Below, one piece after another: positions 60,970 through 64,000 of a stretch of 64,000 bases of DNA. Location of the stretch: positions 1 through 64,000 of the forward strand of contig NZ_JAOPKC010000008.1 of NCBI RefSeq assembly GCF_025517535.1, written 5' to 3'. A model generated the notes under the pieces. That model saw only the letters and a program-made list of their open reading frames with translations. It made no database searches and was not told where the DNA came from. This stretch comes from Halapricum hydrolyticum. Lineage in GTDB: Archaea; Halobacteriota; Halobacteria; Halobacteriales; Haloarculaceae. How positions within the stretch are numbered: the stretch's first letter is position 1; every line of letters begins with the position of its first letter. The position numbers and the translations under genes were made by a program.

Positions 60970-62250
60970 CTATGCGCTTCTGACGTTCTCGCCCACGGGT
61001 TCGCCGAACAGTTCCTCGTGGCGGTTCTCGTAGACGACCGTCCCGCGGACCGTCGTGAGTTCGGGGAAGACCGCGTCCATGCCCTCGAAGGGCGTCCAGT
61101 CGCAGTTCGTGTGCGTCTCCTCGCCGCGGATCGGCCGCGGGTCGTCGGGATCGACGAGCACGAGATCGGCGTCGAATCCCGCCTCGATCCGACCCTTGTT
61201 CGAGAGCCCGAAGACCGCTGCGGGGTTGGCGGCCGTCAGGTCGCGGATGCGCTCGTAGCTGAGATTCCCTTCGCGAGCCTCGTTCAACAGCAGCGGGAGC
61301 GCCGTCTCGACGCCTGGGACGCCGCTCGGGGCCTCCCAGATCGAGGCGTCCTTCTCCTCGCGTGTGTGCGGCGCGTGGTCGGTCGCGATCATGTCGACGG
61401 TGCCGTCGGCGACGCGCTCGAAGACCTTTCGGCGGCGGTTCTCCCGGCGGAGCGGCGGGTTCATCCGGCCGAACGTCCCCAATTCGGGGAGGTCGTTACG
61501 CGAGAGAAACAGGTGATGTGGCGTCACTTCGCAGGTCATTCCCGCGTCGGCCGCGATGTCGATCGCCTCGGGGGTGGAGGTGTGGGCGACGTGGATCCGC
61601 GCGTCGTGGTCGTTCGCGACGGTGCAGGCCCGGCGGACGGCGTCGATCTCGGCCTGCGGGGTGCGGTAGGCGCTCCAGGCGTCGGCGTCGTCGCGCTCGC
61701 GTGCGCTCTCGTTGAACCGTCTCGCGTCCTCCGCGTGGACGGTAACGGTCACGTCGCGCTCGCTCGCCCGCGAGACGGCGTCGGCGAACAGGTCGGCGTC
61801 GATCCCCATGTTCCCCGTCGAGTCAGCGAGAAAGACCTCCCCGAGCGCGAACAGCGGGCGAGCGAACAGTTCCTCCGGCTGCCACTCGTCGGTGACGCCG
61901 CCGTTGATCCCGAAATCGACCAGCGAGTCGGCAGCAAGCTCCGATTTGTGATCGAAGCGCTCGCCGTCGATCGTCGGCGGATCGGTGTTGGGCTGGTCGA
62001 CGACCGTGGTCACCCCGCCGGCGGCAGCGCTCTTCGAGCCGCTCGCCCAGGTCTCCTTGTGGCTGTAGCCGGGCTGTCGAAAGTGCACGTGGACGTCGAT
62101 CATTCCGGGCATGAGTCGCTTGCCCGAAGCGTCGATCGACCGTTCCTCGGCAGTGGTCGACAGCAGCTCCCCGATCTCGGCGATGGTCTCGCCCTCGATC
62201 CGGACGTCCCGGGTGCGGCCGTCCGGCAACGTCGCGTCCGTGATGAGCAT
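60970..62250 (-). CDS. pyrC: Dihydroorotase
   Basis: A 426-residue amidohydrolase. The metal-binding start is PGMIDVHVHFRQPGYSHKET, followed by AAAGGVTTVVDQPNTDPPTI. Later ligands appear in HVAHTSTPEAIDIA, CEVTPHHLFL and VDMIATDHAPHTREEKDASI with the catalytic aspartate. WEAPSGVPGVETALPLLLNE is characteristic of dihydroorotase. The strand where many dihydroorotases have a carboxylated lysine reads ALGEVFLADSTGNMGI, without lysine, as in some archaeal forms. Catalyses ring closure of carbamoyl-aspartate in pyrimidine synthesis. Confidence 0.92.
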   Translation of the reverse strand: MLITDATLPDGRTRDVRIEGETIAEIGELLSTTAEERSIDASGKRLMPGMIDVHVHFRQPGYSHKETWASGSKSAAAGGVTTVVDQPNTDPPTIDGERFDHKSELAADSLVDFGINGGVTDEWQPEELFARPLFALGEVFLADSTGNMGIDADLFADAVSRASERDVTVTVHAEDARRFNESARERDDADAWSAYRTPQAEIDAVRRACTVANDHDARIHVAHTSTPEAIDIAADAGMTCEVTPHHLFLSRNDLPELGTFGRMNPPLRRENRRRKVFERVADGTVDMIATDHAPHTREEKDASIWEAPSGVPGVETALPLLLNEAREGNLSYERIRDLTAANPAAVFGLSNKGRIEAGFDADLVLVDPDDPRPIRGEETHTNCDWTPFEGMDAVFPELTTVRGTVVYENRHEELFGEPVGENVRSA

Positions 62251-62330
62251 ACACCGGAATGGAGCGCGGGAGTGCCTAACGCTGACGGTCTATCACTCGC
62301 CGCGCGCGGCGATACCGTGGCCTGGCCCGA

Positions 62331-64000
62331 TCACCAGATGTCGCCGTCGTAGGCCGGTGCCTCGCCCTCGCCCTCGAAGGAGACGCTCCCCGCGTCGGCG
62401 TACTCAACGGTCAGCGTCCAGTCTTTCCCGCCCAGATCGTCGAGTTCGAGGATCTTCAACGCCGGGAGCGGTCCGGATTCGAGGTCGCCCTCGGTCGCAA
62501 GCGGGATCTCGCCGCGCTCGAACGTCGAGAGACGATAGGTGATGTCGGTCCGACCGTCGCCGTTCCAGAGCAGGATTCGCTCCGTCTCGGCGCTGTCCAT
62601 GTGGGCCACGCCGACGTCACAGAGCGTCTCGACGATCGCGCGGGCCTGCTCGCCGGTCAGCCGCTCGCGGAAGTTACCGAGCCAATCCAGGTCGGCGCGC
62701 TCGCCCGCGACGAACGCGCTCGCGTAGTCATCGAGTTTCGATTTCGAACGCGCCGGGAGTTCGAGATGGTGAAGCAGCTCCCGCACGCGATCGTGGCGGG
62801 GATCCTCGGCGACGACCACGTCGGCGTCGGGGGCCACAAGCCGCACCGTCACCGACGAGGTTGCGTCGTGTTCCGGGATCGTGACTTCCTGTGTCCGGGT
62901 CTCGGTGTCGTACTCGACGGAGCCGTCCGCACCCTCGATTTCGACCGCGAGATCCTCCCGGACACCGCGGACGCACAGTTCGAGGTCCCGCGTCGTCGGG
63001 ACGTGTTCGGTCGCGTCCGTGGCGGCTTCGACGGTCAGCTCGACCTGTCCGGGCTCGTAGGACTGCCGAAGCGTCGTCGTCGCGTATTCGCCGTCGCGAT
63101 AGGCCCGGCTCGTTCCGTCGTCCTCGTAGAGGTCGAAGGTGTTGTCCGCGCCGGGGAACGCGAGAACTCGCAGCGTCTCGGGTGCCTCGGTGTCGCCGAA
63201 CGCGGGCTCGCCGTCCAGCGGGACGATCGCACCCGCTTTCGCGTAGACCGGCACGTCTGACAGATCACCGTAGCGGGCGTGCAGCCCGGCGCGGGACGGT
63301 CGCCCGGTGTCGAACTCGAACCACTCACCGTCGGGTAGCCAGACGGTCTGGCGAGCCAGGTTCGTCTCGTCGTCACGCTCGCGGACGTGCGGGACGACGA
63401 CCAGTTCGCTGCCGAAGTAGTACTGCTGGGGGACGTGGTAGGCGAGTTCGATCTCGGGGTGGTGGTAGTACATCGGCCGGACCAGCGGGACCCCGCGGTC
63501 GTGGTTGCGCCAGGCCATCGTGTAGAGATACGGAATCAACGCGTGGCGCAGCCGCAGCGTCTCGCCCAGGGCCTCCCGGACCGTCGGCTCGAACGTCCAG
63601 GGCCGTTTGTCGATGTACTCGATGTTACCGGTGTGGATCCGGTTGATCGGACTGAACGCGCCGAACTGTGCCCAGCGGGCGTACAGTTCGCCGAAGCCGG
63701 TCGGCGTCCCGGTCCCGCCGAAGTGACCGCCGACGTCGTGGCTCCACCACCCGAAGTTGACGTTGCTGCCCGTCGCGGTGAGATACGGCTGGAAGGCAAG
63801 CGAGTCCCAGGAGACGTAGGCGTCACCCGAGAAGCCGACCGGATACCGGTGGCCGCCGAGGCCACCCCATCGCGAGAGGAGAAAGGGTCGCCGACCGTCC
63901 CGCGTCCGGTCGAGTGCGTGCAGGTGATTGAGCGCCCACAGCGGGTCCAGTCCCTCCATTTCAGGCGATTCCTCCCACTGCTGCCAGTCGATCCACCAGA
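62331..64000 (-). CDS. GH31 alpha-glucosidase-like glycoside hydrolase, 3' part
   Basis: The gene runs off the right edge; about 556 residues are seen. Reading from the edge, WWIDWQQWEESPEMEGLDP contains the catalytic nucleophile aspartate of family GH31. SRWGGLGGHRYPVGFSGDAY and GWWSHDVGGHFGG carry the acid/base loop and substrate-binding residues. PMYYHHPEIELAYHVPQQYY and FGSELVVVPHV lead to beta-sandwich domains. The C terminus has an extra domain (KLDDYASAFVAGERADLDWL) of unknown role. It should release glucose or xylose from alpha-glycosides. Confidence 0.92.
   Translation of the reverse strand, partial: WWIDWQQWEESPEMEGLDPLWALNHLHALDRTRDGRRPFLLSRWGGLGGHRYPVGFSGDAYVSWDSLAFQPYLTATGSNVNFGWWSHDVGGHFGGTGTPTGFGELYARWAQFGAFSPINRIHTGNIEYIDKRPWTFEPTVREALGETLRLRHALIPYLYTMAWRNHDRGVPLVRPMYYHHPEIELAYHVPQQYYFGSELVVVPHVRERDDETNLARQTVWLPDGEWFEFDTGRPSRAGLHARYGDLSDVPVYAKAGAIVPLDGEPAFGDTEAPETLRVLAFPGADNTFDLYEDDGTSRAYRDGEYATTTLRQSYEPGQVELTVEAATDATEHVPTTRDLELCVRGVREDLAVEIEGADGSVEYDTETRTQEVTIPEHDATSSVTVRLVAPDADVVVAEDPRHDRVRELLHHLELPARSKSKLDDYASAFVAGERADLDWLGNFRERLTGEQARAIVETLCDVGVAHMDSAETERILLWNGDGRTDITYRLSTFERGEIPLATEGDLESGPLPALKILELDDLGGKDWTLTVEYADAGSVSFEGEGEAPAYDGDIW

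Overview
The window is chromosomal DNA from a halophilic archaeon (class Halobacteria). It is GC-rich and the predicted proteins are strongly acidic. It carries twin-arginine signals, archaeal STT3/AglB-like oligosaccharyltransferases, Bat-type HTH_10 regulators, a HalOD1 domain, DUF7344-type winged helices, a class II ribonucleotide reductase with two inteins and a trpDFEG operon. A Haloarculaceae/Halorhabdus-like source is plausible, but the sequence alone does not fix the genus.

Region by region. (a) 1-1140: IS debris, including an IS110 transposase broken by a frameshift. (b) 1141-2949: an ABC exporter. (c) 3190-13839: a toxin-antitoxin and transposon graveyard. It holds an orc1/cdc6 pseudogene, an HTH-nucleotidyltransferase split by an 82-bp palindromic insertion, truncated HEPN/HepT genes, DUF433/DUF5615, AbrB-PIN, UPF0175-DUF3368, RHH-RelE and TumE-TumA modules, an IS1341-type tnpB with its end hairpin, and a GalE-like epimerase in the middle. 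(d) 14060-22567: surface glycan and lipid-carrier genes (polyprenyl-phosphate sugar transferase, UppP phosphatase, an unknown protein coupled to a DUF4330 protein, and an STT3/AglB-like protein with a C-terminal LamG domain). (e) 22758-24077: an MFS exporter. (f) 24128-27598: a small cassette of regulators bounded by 67-bp direct repeats of the 3' end of the neighbouring ABC permease. (g) 27534-30800: a polar amino-acid ABC transporter operon. (h) 30942-39061: an FAD oxidoreductase, DUF5830, a VTT membrane protein, a tiny zinc finger and nrdJ. (i) 39397-54629: an extracellular-fibre locus. It contains two membrane-anchored HTH regulators, a second oligosaccharyltransferase-like gene, five Tat-exported SipW-dependent (TasA/camelysin-like) proteins of which two carry von Willebrand A domains, a SipW-type signal peptidase, a six-PKD-domain protein with the same signal type, and a Bat-like regulator. 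(j) 55132-64000: trpDFEG, tRNA-Val(GAC), a DUF4382 lipoprotein, dihydroorotase and the 3' part of a GH31 alpha-glucosidase.

The most system-like region is 43759-53604. It is a signal peptidase surrounded by six candidate substrates that share a terminal motif. Two of them have homologous 5' leaders whose two hairpins are kept by compensatory base changes and cover the ribosome-binding site. The nearby oligosaccharyltransferase and membrane-anchored regulators suggest a regulated, glycosylated surface fibre. That is inference. The most informative decay signals are in 3-14 kb, and the clearest mobile-cassette signal is the direct-repeat pair at 24128 and 27532.
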